Part shown: positions 21,254 to 29,338 of the stretch, in pieces
Numbering within the stretch: the first letter of the stretch is position 1
Layout: the number at the start of each line of letters is the position of its first letter
Virus record (IMG/VR): IMGVR_UViG_3300027513_000023
Span: 1 to 47,874 of that record
Source: a virus
Length of the DNA: 47,874 bases
Strand: one strand, 5' to 3'
Translations under genes and position numbers: made by a program
The notes under the pieces: generated by a model
Told to the model about the DNA's origin: nothing
Database searches by the model: none
What the model saw: only the letters and a program-made list of their open reading frames with translations

Positions 21254-22843
21254 TCACCTCACTGCGGCAGCATAGTTGACCATTTTATATCCGAGCGGCC
21301 CCTCGATCACCGCCTCGGGGTGAACCCGCTCGACCTCGTCAGCCATCAGCCCGACCCGCAGACCCTCGCTCCACTTGTAGCGGAAGAGGTAGACCGGCAG
21401 CCCGTTCTTCAGCGTGCCGATGCGGGAGATGTCGCGCTTCAGGCGGCGGTCAGACCCCAGCGCCAACATTGGCAGAGCCGAAAACGTGCTGCTGCCGAGG
21501 GACGGCAGGAAGCTGCTGCCGAATCCTGTCGCGGCAGCGGTTCCAAGACCGCCAGCACCGGCACCGCCGGAGAGACTCCCAAGGCCAAGAGACCCAAGCG
21601 TGCCGGGGAACATGCCGCTCGTCGGGTTGAACAGCATGTTGGCCCCGGACAGGAGGCCGCCAATCCCGGCAGCCTGCTGATTGAAGCCGGAGTTGGTGAG
21701 CTGGCCGCTGATCTGCGCCGCGTTCCGGCCGCCGGCCAGGTAATCCTGTAGCTGGCTCATCATCGACAGCGGCAGGTTGAACTGCTGATTGCCGAGCTGG
21801 GTCGTGCCGGTCAGTTGCTGCAGCAGGTTGGCCAAGCTGTTCTGCGCGTTGCCGCCGATCGTCGCGCCGGTCGCGTAGGGCAACCCTCCGAACTGCGCGG
21901 TGTTTTGGGCGAGGTTCTGCCCCAGGCCCTGCGCCTGCCCGAGCGCCGAGCCAAGGCCCGACAGCAGCGTATTGCCCGCCCCGACGCCGGAGATCCCGGC
22001 CTGGTTCTGGGCCCCCAGCGCCTTCAGGATCGAGTCGATCTGCGACAGGTAGGTCTGGCCCGGCAGCGCGGCCGAGGTCGCGGCGAGACCCGGTGCCTGC
22101 TGGAACAATGGCGAGGCGGCTCCCGCCGCAGAGGTCTGACGCCCCAGCTGCCGGTCCTGCCAGTCGAGATCGAAATTGGTCAGCGCGGTGTTGGCCGTAC
22201 CAGCGCCGTAGGGCGAGGTGCCGACGCCACTCATCGCGTTCAGCGCATTCGCACGGTCCATCGTGCGCTGCTGCCCCCGGTTGAACAGCGCTGATTGCGG
22301 GTCGAACCCGGACATCATGATGCCCTGACCCATGCCGTAAAGGTTCTCGGCCCCCTGACCGCCCAGCGCCGCCCCTTGCTGCGCCCCGCCCATCGCCCCG
22401 CCGAAGTACGGGTTGTTGGCGACATCGCTCACCGCCTGCCCGTACATCGGGTTGAAGGCGTTGCCCATGACCTGCGGCAGGTAGCCCAGCATCGAGCCGG
22501 CGCCACTGACGAGGCCGGGGATCTGGTTGTAGATGTCCGGCATCAGGCCGCCGTAGAGATTGCTGGCAGTCGCCGCCGATTCGAGCGCGCGTCTCTGGTT
22601 CTCTTCGAAGTGCGTCGGCTGACCACCCAGATAATCGCCGGTCAGGTATTGCATACTCGCCTGCTGGCCGGCCGGGTAGAGCTGTTGCGCCTGCGGATAG
22701 GCCCAGGCGCCCGGCGTGCCGGCACCACCGCCGGACGATAGGCCGACCAGCGGGCCGGCGATCTGACCCAGCGCTCCCGCCACCTCTTTTTGGGCTGGTG
22801 GCGTCATCAGGCCGGCGCTGCCGGGGCTGGTTGCTGGACCCAC
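21254..22843 (-). CDS. Virion protein with C-terminal S74 chaperone domain
   Basis: The 529-residue protein is Gly/Ala/Gln-rich through most of its length (many QQ, GGAG and SLGLGSLSGG runs). It ends in an S74 intramolecular chaperone: SDRRLKRDISRIGTLKNGLPV, YLFRYKW, VGLMADEVERVHPEAV and GYKMVNYA. These domains assist trimer folding and then cut themselves off. The Ser of SDRRLKRD is the likely nucleophile. In podophages this type of protein belongs to the tail or ejection apparatus, and its place next to the transglycosylase gene fits. Confidence 0.78.
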   Translation of the reverse strand: MGPATSPGSAGLMTPPAQKEVAGALGQIAGPLVGLSSGGGAGTPGAWAYPQAQQLYPAGQQASMQYLTGDYLGGQPTHFEENQRRALESAATASNLYGGLMPDIYNQIPGLVSGAGSMLGYLPQVMGNAFNPMYGQAVSDVANNPYFGGAMGGAQQGAALGGQGAENLYGMGQGIMMSGFDPQSALFNRGQQRTMDRANALNAMSGVGTSPYGAGTANTALTNFDLDWQDRQLGRQTSAAGAASPLFQQAPGLAATSAALPGQTYLSQIDSILKALGAQNQAGISGVGAGNTLLSGLGSALGQAQGLGQNLAQNTAQFGGLPYATGATIGGNAQNSLANLLQQLTGTTQLGNQQFNLPLSMMSQLQDYLAGGRNAAQISGQLTNSGFNQQAAGIGGLLSGANMLFNPTSGMFPGTLGSLGLGSLSGGAGAGGLGTAAATGFGSSFLPSLGSSTFSALPMLALGSDRRLKRDISRIGTLKNGLPVYLFRYKWSEGLRVGLMADEVERVHPEAVIEGPLGYKMVNYAAAVR

Positions 22844-22845
22844 TT

Positions 22846-23037
22846 CTATGTCCTCCCGGCCAGGGTCAGCTTCTCAGGCCCGACGATGACGACGCCCGCC
22901 TCGCCCGGCCCCGTGTAGTGGATCGGCACGCCCCACTTTCGGGAGCCTTCCGCCACCGTGACGACCTTGCCGTGCGCCCAGTAGCCGGGAAACGAGACCC
23001 GCACCTTGTCGCCGGGCTTCAGGCTGTCAGGGTTCAT
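22846..23037 (-). CDS. Small beta-barrel-like protein
   Basis: The 63 residues (MNPDSLKPGDKVRVSFPGYWAHGKVVTV) show the pattern of a small SH3-like or KOW-type barrel: a PGDxVRV strand, a turn, and GKVVTVAEGSRKWGVPIHY. Such proteins are common in phage tail operons, with unknown role. It overlaps the acetyltransferase-like gene by 11 bases and ends two bases before the S74 gene. Confidence 0.6.
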   Translation of the reverse strand: MNPDSLKPGDKVRVSFPGYWAHGKVVTVAEGSRKWGVPIHYTGPGEAGVVIVGPEKLTLAGRT

Positions 23038-23506
23038 CGAGGCACCGCCAATACAGCGTCGAGAACGGATGATATCCCAACCTTAGCATGAACGGCATGA
23101 GCGAGCGTTGGCCGTCATGCGCCATGACCCATGAGACTCCAAGCTCGCGTAGCGCCGGCTCGACCGAGCGCCACATCTTCAGGCCCACCTGCCCCGGTGT
23201 ATTGCGATAGGCCGGCGATAGCCAATGGCCGTAGTCGTATGCGAACAGCGTGTCTTTGTAGTCATGGTGCGGCGCGATCAGAAAGCTCAAAAACCCGGCT
23301 AAAGTTGAATCGACGCGGCAGGCCCAGATCCTGTACGACCCCTCGGCCTCCAAGCGTTGCAACAATGACCAGTCTGGATTGACCGGGATCAGATCCCGCA
23401 GCGGTGATAATTCTTCCGTATAAGCCCGGATCATGTCCCCGGCGTTCGGCTCGGCCAGCACCTCGGCGAGGGGCGACCAGGCGCAACGGATCTTCAGAAC
23501 CGCCAC
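23027..23506 (-). CDS. GNAT-like acetyltransferase
   Basis: The 159-residue product has the layout of GNAT N-acetyltransferases. It has an N-terminal helix with EELSPLRDLIPVN, a central strand GSYRIWACRVDSTLAGFLSFLI, HWLSPAYRNTPGQVGLKMWRSVEPAL in place of the acetyl-CoA loop, and LMPFMLRLGYHPFSTLYWRCL at the end. Similar proteins occur in many podophage tail clusters next to ejection genes. The substrate is unknown. It overlaps neighbouring genes on both sides. Confidence 0.65.
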   Translation of the reverse strand: MAVLKIRCAWSPLAEVLAEPNAGDMIRAYTEELSPLRDLIPVNPDWSLLQRLEAEGSYRIWACRVDSTLAGFLSFLIAPHHDYKDTLFAYDYGHWLSPAYRNTPGQVGLKMWRSVEPALRELGVSWVMAHDGQRSLMPFMLRLGYHPFSTLYWRCLDEP

Positions 23507-23952
23507 GTCTGATTGCCACCCATCAGCGACTGCAGTTGCATCTGCCGCATCAGTTGACCGACAGGATCCGGCATTACCCCGGCGCCGCCATCGCCAGCCT
23601 TGATAAACCCACGCTGCGCCGGGCTCAGAAATCCAGATTGATATTTTGCGCCGGACGGCTCGTCGCTAACCGGGTCGTTCGGGTCGCTACGCCAGCCTTG
23701 TTGCGGGTCGAGGTTCGGGCGATTCCACGGCGATGGCGGTATGCCCATAAGCGGCGGCGTATCCCCTCTAAATTCGCCGGTGTGAGGCGGAGCGAACCCT
23801 TGCCCGGCGTGAGACATCGCCGGCTGTATCACGATGTCGTTGGTCCAGCGCGCCGGCAACGCGGCATTAACCACATCGTCGCGATAATTAAGGCCCATCA
23901 GCTGCTGCAGCTGCATCCGCATCATCAGCTCGCGCAGCAGTTCCTCGTTCAT
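23494..23952 (-). CDS. Hypothetical virion-cluster protein
   Basis: The 152-residue product starts with a Met/Leu/Gln-rich helix (LRELMMRMQLQQLMGLNYRDD). It has a Pro-rich, likely unstructured centre and ends with a second Met/Gln-rich helix (LMRQMQLQSLMGG) that nearly repeats the first (MRMQLQQLMG). The two similar helices might dock the protein to a partner. Function unknown. Confidence 0.6.
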   Translation of the reverse strand: MNEELLRELMMRMQLQQLMGLNYRDDVVNAALPARWTNDIVIQPAMSHAGQGFAPPHTGEFRGDTPPLMGIPPSPWNRPNLDPQQGWRSDPNDPVSDEPSGAKYQSGFLSPAQRGFIKAGDGGAGVMPDPVGQLMRQMQLQSLMGGNQTWRF

Positions 23953-23999
23953 GGCCGCCTCGGCACCCCACGGATCACGTCATGTTCTGCTTCTCCGAA

Positions 24000-24167
24000 T
24001 CAGCGCAGTCCGGGGACGAACAGAAACAAGCCAAGCAGCAGTACCGCAATAAAAGCAAGGAACTGACTTCCTGCCGCGTAGGGTTGCAGCGGCGGAAAAG
24101 GCAGCAGAGTGAGAAACCAAATAAAAAGAGTTACGGTAAACAAGATCGTGAGGATCACGGCTGCCAC
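24000..24167 (-). CDS. Two-helix membrane protein, holin-like
   Basis: A GTG at 24167 gives a 55-residue protein that is nearly all membrane: VAAVILTILFTVTLFIWFLT and FLAFIAVLLLGLFLFVPGLR with a short loop. The longer frame from ATG 24266 would add a Cys/Arg-rich start overlapping the HNH gene's first codons and is less convincing. Two hydrophobic helices and the place in the tail/lysis end of the late operon suggest a holin, but nothing in the sequence proves it. The HNH gene may have been inserted into its original upstream region. Confidence 0.45.
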   Translation of the reverse strand: MAAVILTILFTVTLFIWFLTLLPFPPLQPYAAGSQFLAFIAVLLLGLFLFVPGLR

Positions 24168-24241
24168 CCCTGCTATGATGCGCGACGGGCCAGCGTTCTC
24201 AGCGCTAGCCCGCCACTTGACCCGTCTTTCGAGGCAAAGAC

Positions 24242-24772
24242 ATGGCCCAGAACAAATTGCTGCCACCAGTGGTGTATCTGCAAGCCTGTTTTAGGTACAC
24301 GCCAGAAACTGGATTGCTGATCTGGCGCGAGAGACCCCGCGAGCATTTCGCCGATCTTCGCAGTTGGGCGCGCTGCAACACGATGTTTGCCGGGGAGCCT
24401 GCTGGAACCATCTCGGCATCTGGCCATCGGGTGGTCGCGCTCGAAATGGTCCGATATATGGCTCACCGGATCGCGTGGAAGCTGACAACCGGCGAAGAGC
24501 CGCCCGCCATAATCGATCACATCAACGGCATCCCATTTGACAACCGATGGGAAAATTTCCGCGCGGCGACAACGGTTCAGCATGTCGGAAACCAGCGTAT
24601 CCACAGGAATAACACGTCAGGCTATCGTGGCGTCGCTCCGCACCTGGATGGTAAATGGATTGCAAAACTAGGCAGGCGATACCTTGGTTTATTCGACACC
24701 CTAGAAGCCGCCGCTGAAGCCTATGATGCGGCGGCCCGCCAGCATTTCGGCGAGTTCTATGCGCGGCGATGA
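24242..24772 (+). CDS. HNH homing endonuclease with AP2-like domain
   Basis: The 176-residue product has an N-terminal FRYTPETGLLIWRERP segment. An HNH core follows (YMAHRIAWKLTTGEEP, then IIDHINGIPFDNRWENFRA), and the C-terminal AP2-type DNA-binding domain (NNTSGYRGVAPHLDGKWIAKL, GRRYLGLFDTLEAAAEAYD). This order is typical of HNH-AP2 homing endonucleases, which cut and spread into related DNA. GAGGCAAAGAC precedes the ATG. It is the only plus-strand gene inside the late structural run, so it is an insertion. Confidence 0.88.
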   Translation: MAQNKLLPPVVYLQACFRYTPETGLLIWRERPREHFADLRSWARCNTMFAGEPAGTISASGHRVVALEMVRYMAHRIAWKLTTGEEPPAIIDHINGIPFDNRWENFRAATTVQHVGNQRIHRNNTSGYRGVAPHLDGKWIAKLGRRYLGLFDTLEAAAEAYDAAARQHFGEFYARR

Positions 24773-24787
24773 CATCATGTCGCCTCC

Positions 24788-25027
24788 CTACTTCGCCGCC
24801 GCCTCTTCCAACAATCGGCGCACCACGTCGCACGGCTCGACTACCGACAGCAGCTTGCCATCAGCCAGCCATACCACACAGCGTGCCCCGGCCGTCACCG
24901 CTCTGTTGCTGGCGTCGGCCGGTGCCTTGGCGTGCAATGCGGTGACCTGCGACGGGGCTACCGCTACCTCGCCGCCATCGGCCCGGTGCAACATTGCCAT
25001 GCCGCAGAGCAGAAACGGGGCGATCAA
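24788..25027 (-). CDS. Small hypothetical protein
   Basis: A TTG at 25027 is the likely start of this 79-residue product (initiator Met, then IAPFLLCGMAMLHRADGG). It is a mixed sequence with VAVAPSQVTALHA, a basic stretch, and a C-terminal strand-helix unit ARCVVWLADGKLLSVVEPCDVVRRLLEE. That unit resembles short phage proteins that carry a small beta sheet. An ATG at 24996 could give a shorter form. A 16-codon frame (25079 to 25028) directly upstream is coupled to the stop of the GH99-like gene and may be a leader peptide. Function unknown. Confidence 0.5.
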   Translation of the reverse strand: MIAPFLLCGMAMLHRADGGEVAVAPSQVTALHAKAPADASNRAVTAGARCVVWLADGKLLSVVEPCDVVRRLLEEAAAK

Positions 25028-25077
25028 TCAGGTCACCTCGACCAGTTTTTCCGGCAACTCGATCTGCCCGCTCCGCA

Positions 25078-26265
25078 TCACGCCGCCGCCGTCAGCACCG
25101 GCTTGATGGCGGTGAGCAGAGCCGTCGTCGGCGGGCTGCCGGTCGGCGGGTCGCCGAGTGTCGGCATGCCGCTGGTGCCGCCCTCGGCACACTCGTTCCA
25201 GGCATACACAATCATGATTTTGTCCGAGCAGGCGACCGGGTTGGCGCCGATAAAGTCGATGCACTGCTGCAAGTGCCCGGCGATCTCGGCGTTGGTGCCC
25301 CTGACATAATACTGGCTGGTCCCGACCCACGGGACGCGGCTGCTATTGGCCAGCGGCTGCTCGACTTGCGGCCGGACATCCCAGCCCAAACACGCATTCG
25401 GAGCCACCTTGTGACCGGTCGCCACATTGGCGGTCCAGAGCGCCGCCACCTCGGCGTACATCTGCGCCGCAGTCGCCGGCATCGCCACCGGGCGCTGCGT
25501 CGGCGAGTAATTCGAGATGCAGTCGCCCGTGACGATCGACATAATTTCCGCCGAGGTGCGGTCAGCCCCCCACGGGTCGCCCATCGCGATGATGTACGGA
25601 TTGCCGGCGCCAGCCGCGACGCTCTGCGAGCGCAGATAGTTGCAGGCCGTCGTGACGTTGGCGGTCGAGCCGGCGAAATTCGGCGAGAGTTCGCTCTCAT
25701 GCCACCGTATCGTTACAACCGGGCGGCCGCCGATCTTGAGATAGTTTGATGTATTAAAGTGCGACACCCAATAGTTGCAGTTGGCCTGCCAGCCAGCCGT
25801 GTCGGACCACGGGTTAAAGCCGAGCGATGCGATGCCGATGTGACCGCACCATTTCAACGAGGATTTATAGGTCGAGCTATCGTACAATTGCCAACCCTTC
25901 CATAGATTGGCATCCGCCGGCGTACCGCTCGCCTTGGGGCCATACCAAACAAACGACCATGCTTTTATCCCGGCGGCGGCGGCGGCTTGTATCTCGATGT
26001 CGGCGTCAGCCTGCGTGCCCTCGCAGGTAATCCTGTCGGAGCCCAGGACTTTGCAGAACCAGGGCGCGCGAAACTGCCACCGCTGCGGCGATAATTGCAC
26101 ATGATACCGCCGCGTCACCTCCGCCTCGGCGTCGTACCAGGCATCCCATTTGAGAAAAATCGGCCAGACGCCAGTAGTCTGCGCGACGACCGGGCGGGGG
26201 CGGATCAGCGAGGCCACCGCAGCCCCGCCAACGAGGGCGCGCCGGGTTATCAAAGCACGGTCCAT
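25078..26265 (-). CDS. GH99/WbsX-like glycosidase with Tat-type signal
   Basis: The ATG at 26265 gives 395 residues starting MDRALITRRALVGGAAVASL, a twin-arginine signal followed by a cleavage-like VVAQT. The mature part resembles GH99/WbsX-like barrels: KWDAWYDAEAEVTRRYHVQLS, AAAAAGIKAWSFVWYGP, then VVTIRWHESELSPNF, and the C-terminal MIVYAWNECAEGG, where NE in a strand-end position is typical. It may hydrolyse host or capsule polysaccharide. A Tat signal on a phage gene in the tail cluster is unusual. The longer frame from 26325 has no ribosome site and is rejected. Confidence 0.65.
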   Translation of the reverse strand: MDRALITRRALVGGAAVASLIRPRPVVAQTTGVWPIFLKWDAWYDAEAEVTRRYHVQLSPQRWQFRAPWFCKVLGSDRITCEGTQADADIEIQAAAAAGIKAWSFVWYGPKASGTPADANLWKGWQLYDSSTYKSSLKWCGHIGIASLGFNPWSDTAGWQANCNYWVSHFNTSNYLKIGGRPVVTIRWHESELSPNFAGSTANVTTACNYLRSQSVAAGAGNPYIIAMGDPWGADRTSAEIMSIVTGDCISNYSPTQRPVAMPATAAQMYAEVAALWTANVATGHKVAPNACLGWDVRPQVEQPLANSSRVPWVGTSQYYVRGTNAEIAGHLQQCIDFIGANPVACSDKIMIVYAWNECAEGGTSGMPTLGDPPTGSPPTTALLTAIKPVLTAAA

Positions 26266-27251
26266 TGTGTCTTGTCCGCCGTCGCCCAGACGTGCCACTG
26301 CCCCGCCTTCAGCGCCTCGATGCAAACGCTGGCATAAGGCTGGCTCGACGAAATCTGGCCGCCCACCGCGCTGTTCGTGCCGCCAAAGGCGATGCGGTCG
26401 GCCGGGTCCGCCTTGATGATCACCGCCCCCGCCTCCTCGACCAGGAAACAGTAGTTCAGCGCCAGGAGCGGATTGACCGAGGGCAGCTGAAACGTCGTCG
26501 GCGACGCCCCCGCCGTGCGGTTGTGATAGCGCTTGCCGCTATCCTCCACCGGCACCGCGTTGGTGCCTCCGGCGATCGTCTGGCTGACGTGCCGGACCCC
26601 GGCAATCTGCACCCCATTGGCGGTCGAGCTGAGGACGCTGGACCCCGTCCCCGATGGCGTGGTCACAACAAAACTTCCCAGCCCGACGGGCGACACGATA
26701 CTGACCTTGCCGGTGCCCTTAGCCTGTAATTCCAGATGCACGTCCGTGGTGCCATCCGCCTCAAGGCGCGCTATCGCGGCATTGGTCGCCACAAATTTCG
26801 CCCACCCATTAGCGTGAACACTGCCCGAGCCGGTGCTCTCAAAGCCGAACTCACCCAGGACCCCAGCGCCGTTACCGAACAGGTGCCGGCCGGTCACGCC
26901 GACACTGGCGTAATTGCAGTCCGCCACCGCGCCAAGTGTCGTCGTGCAAACCCGGGTCGCCCCGTTACCAGCATTGCCGGCCTGCTCGATCGCGTAATCC
27001 GTCGCGTTCGGCTCGCTGTTGATCTGAAATTGTACCTTTGCCCCAATCCCCTCGCCGGTCGGGGCGTAGGTGTAAAACCGGGTCACCGCGTCAGCGTTGG
27101 GCGGCGTGCCACCTTCCGACTTGACCGTGCCCAGCTCCAGGTTCTGCCGCGCCTCGGGCAGCTTGGCATTGCTGGCGTCCTGGTACATATCCGCCGCCGC
27201 CGGCAGGCTCGCCAGCAGGGCCAGCAGGAGGGCCAGGGCGCGAGCCATCAC
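26250..27251 (-). CDS. Fibre-like protein with signal peptide
   Basis: The 333-residue product begins with a Sec-type signal, MMARALALLLALLASLPAAA. The motif DMYQDASNAKLPEARQNL follows, which resembles the LPxARxNL linkers of tail fibres and matches the start of the mature 27248-29338 protein. The remainder is beta-rich (GSFVVTTPSGTGSSVLSS) and ends with a compact domain WHVWATADKTQWTVL. It overlaps the GH99-like gene by 16 bases and the spike gene by four. A tail fibre or receptor-binding protein is the best guess; export is predicted only from the N-terminus. Confidence 0.65.
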   Translation of the reverse strand: MMARALALLLALLASLPAAADMYQDASNAKLPEARQNLELGTVKSEGGTPPNADAVTRFYTYAPTGEGIGAKVQFQINSEPNATDYAIEQAGNAGNGATRVCTTTLGAVADCNYASVGVTGRHLFGNGAGVLGEFGFESTGSGSVHANGWAKFVATNAAIARLEADGTTDVHLELQAKGTGKVSIVSPVGLGSFVVTTPSGTGSSVLSSTANGVQIAGVRHVSQTIAGGTNAVPVEDSGKRYHNRTAGASPTTFQLPSVNPLLALNYCFLVEEAGAVIIKADPADRIAFGGTNSAVGGQISSSQPYASVCIEALKAGQWHVWATADKTQWTVL

Positions 27252-29338
27252 AGCGTCCCCGGTATCAGCTTGATCGTCGCGCCCAGGAGCTTGCAGGTGT
27301 CAGTGCTGGCCGTCACCGTCTGGCAATTCACCAGCACATACGCCGAACCGGAACCGAACCCGCTGGCAATGGCCGGCGAGCCCGGATGGCTCGCCGATAT
27401 ACCCAAGCCCCCGTCCGACGAGGTCGAGGAACCAACCTGCGCCGCATCCGACGACGTATTGTGAATAATCACGATGCTGCTGCCGCTCAACTTGTCGCCG
27501 GCATCCAGCACCGACCGATGCACCACCGTCCCCGCCGTACAGGTACTGCCAGGCGTACACGCGCTGCCGGAAAACCGAACCACCATATCCTTCCGGTTTG
27601 TCGTTACCCCTGCCGTGTCAAACAACGCATTAACCCATACGCTATCGTTCGGCATCAAGATCGGTAATTTGAAACTCAGCAGGTTCCGTTCATCGGTGCC
27701 CAGCCCAGTATTCGTCCATACCGCCGGAGCATCCCAGCGGCTATACAACACCGTCTCGTCCCCCCGGCAGCTCACCGTGATGCCTGATGTCGTATCGTCA
27801 AAACAAACCCGGCCACCCAGGAACCGCTTAACATTCCAGATGCGCGGTCGTTGCAGCAGGAAATTACCGCTCACCACCCACAAATCTGGCTGATCGATCA
27901 GCACCACCCCGGCACTGTTCAGCGTGCGCGGCATGCGGATCTCGGCGCCACTGAGCTGTACGTCGGTAATCCCCGGCCCGGTCTTAAACAGAGCAATCTG
28001 CGCCTGCGGCTGATCGTCCATAAAGGTGAAGTTAGGGAGCCGAGGGCTAGGCTGCGGGATCGGCGTCGCGCACGTCGGCAACACCGTCACGCAGGTGCCC
28101 GTCAGGAGAAATCCGTAGGAGAGCGGGTCCTGCTCGATCCTGCCTTTGATGTATAGAGAGCGATTATCGGTCGCGTCGCTGTCCTGGTACAAAATCACCG
28201 CGTGATCGCCACCGACGCTCAGAATGTATGCGTGCATAAAAGTGTGCGCGTGCGTGCCGGAAAGCCACATGCTCGGGCTCGATGTCGCACTGCGAAACTC
28301 GCCGGATAGATACAGGTTGCCGCCAAAGCTGCCAGCGTCATCCTTCGGCAGGCTCGTCACGTCGTAATACTGGGAACGAAAATCCCAGTGGTTCATGCCG
28401 TCACCGATATAGGTAAAACTCTGGCTGCTGATCGTTGTCGCCGCCACGGTCTGGCTGTAGTTGACCGTGTAGGTGCCGGCGCCGCCAGTGCCGGTGCCCA
28501 ACGCCGTGATATACGTCCCCGGCATGACGTTGGTGCCGTCGATGCCCATGCCGACGTAATAATTGTTGGTTACCGTGCCGCCGACCGTCAGCGTCGTGCC
28601 GGCAATGGAGGATGCCGTCGATACCGCTCGCGGCATCTGGTTCTGCAGAAACGGCTTCCTCCAGTGGTTGCTCTCGCTCATCACGTTGAGCACCACCGTC
28701 TGCGCGAAATTACCCGTGATCGTCAGGCTCTGCACAATGTTGGATGCCGCCGTCTGGCCCAAACCGTGCCGGCCGAACTGAAACCCCACCTTGGGGGCTT
28801 TCGCCGGGTCTTCCGCCTTGATGTACAAGTTGGTGTACTTGACCCGCTCATTGCCGACCGCATCCCACGCCACCAGATCTTTCGCGGTCGTCCTGATCAA
28901 GTTACCGGTCGCCAGGAACTCGATACCGGAGCCCCTGAGAACCGTCGCGTTGATCGATACATCGGCCAGGCAGATGCCCTGCGGCAAAACAATCTGCACC
29001 GCCGTGCTGCCGGTCACCAGCACCGTCCTGGCATAAGCAATCGCATTATTGATAGCGACGCCGTCCAGCTCGTTGGTTAGCGCCGTGGCAGTCGGGAACT
29101 CCGCCTGCGCCGCCGCCAGGGTGGGATACCAGGTCGACAGCGGATGGCTGGCACCGTCGCAGATCGCTCCCCTGGTCGCGGCAAGATGCGGCTCCTTGAT
29201 GGAAATCGTCTTGTCCGGGATCTCCAGGTTCACCTTGGCTTCCGGCAACTTCGCGTTACTGCCGTCCTGGTACATATCGGCCAGGACCGGCGTAGCCAGC
29301 AACAAGCCCAGTACCAACGCGAGAAGCCGGCGCATCAT
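27248..29338 (-). CDS. Beta-helix spike-like protein with signal peptide
   Basis: The 696-residue product starts MMRRLLALVLGLLLATPVLA, a Sec-type signal, then DMYQDGSNAKLPEAKVNLEI, nearly identical to the neighbouring gene. A pectate-lyase-like beginning follows (AICDGASHPLSTWYPTLAAAQ, AINNAIAYA, IVLPQGICLADVSIN) with beta-helix repeats. A short inserted module (YYVGMGIDGTNVMPGTYITA) is of the same kind as in the nozzle and adaptor. The likely role is a tailspike or secreted depolymerase. The start is set by ATG 29338, which overlaps the upstream stop. Confidence 0.7.
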   Translation of the reverse strand: MMRRLLALVLGLLLATPVLADMYQDGSNAKLPEAKVNLEIPDKTISIKEPHLAATRGAICDGASHPLSTWYPTLAAAQAEFPTATALTNELDGVAINNAIAYARTVLVTGSTAVQIVLPQGICLADVSINATVLRGSGIEFLATGNLIRTTAKDLVAWDAVGNERVKYTNLYIKAEDPAKAPKVGFQFGRHGLGQTAASNIVQSLTITGNFAQTVVLNVMSESNHWRKPFLQNQMPRAVSTASSIAGTTLTVGGTVTNNYYVGMGIDGTNVMPGTYITALGTGTGGAGTYTVNYSQTVAATTISSQSFTYIGDGMNHWDFRSQYYDVTSLPKDDAGSFGGNLYLSGEFRSATSSPSMWLSGTHAHTFMHAYILSVGGDHAVILYQDSDATDNRSLYIKGRIEQDPLSYGFLLTGTCVTVLPTCATPIPQPSPRLPNFTFMDDQPQAQIALFKTGPGITDVQLSGAEIRMPRTLNSAGVVLIDQPDLWVVSGNFLLQRPRIWNVKRFLGGRVCFDDTTSGITVSCRGDETVLYSRWDAPAVWTNTGLGTDERNLLSFKLPILMPNDSVWVNALFDTAGVTTNRKDMVVRFSGSACTPGSTCTAGTVVHRSVLDAGDKLSGSSIVIIHNTSSDAAQVGSSTSSDGGLGISASHPGSPAIASGFGSGSAYVLVNCQTVTASTDTCKLLGATIKLIPGTL

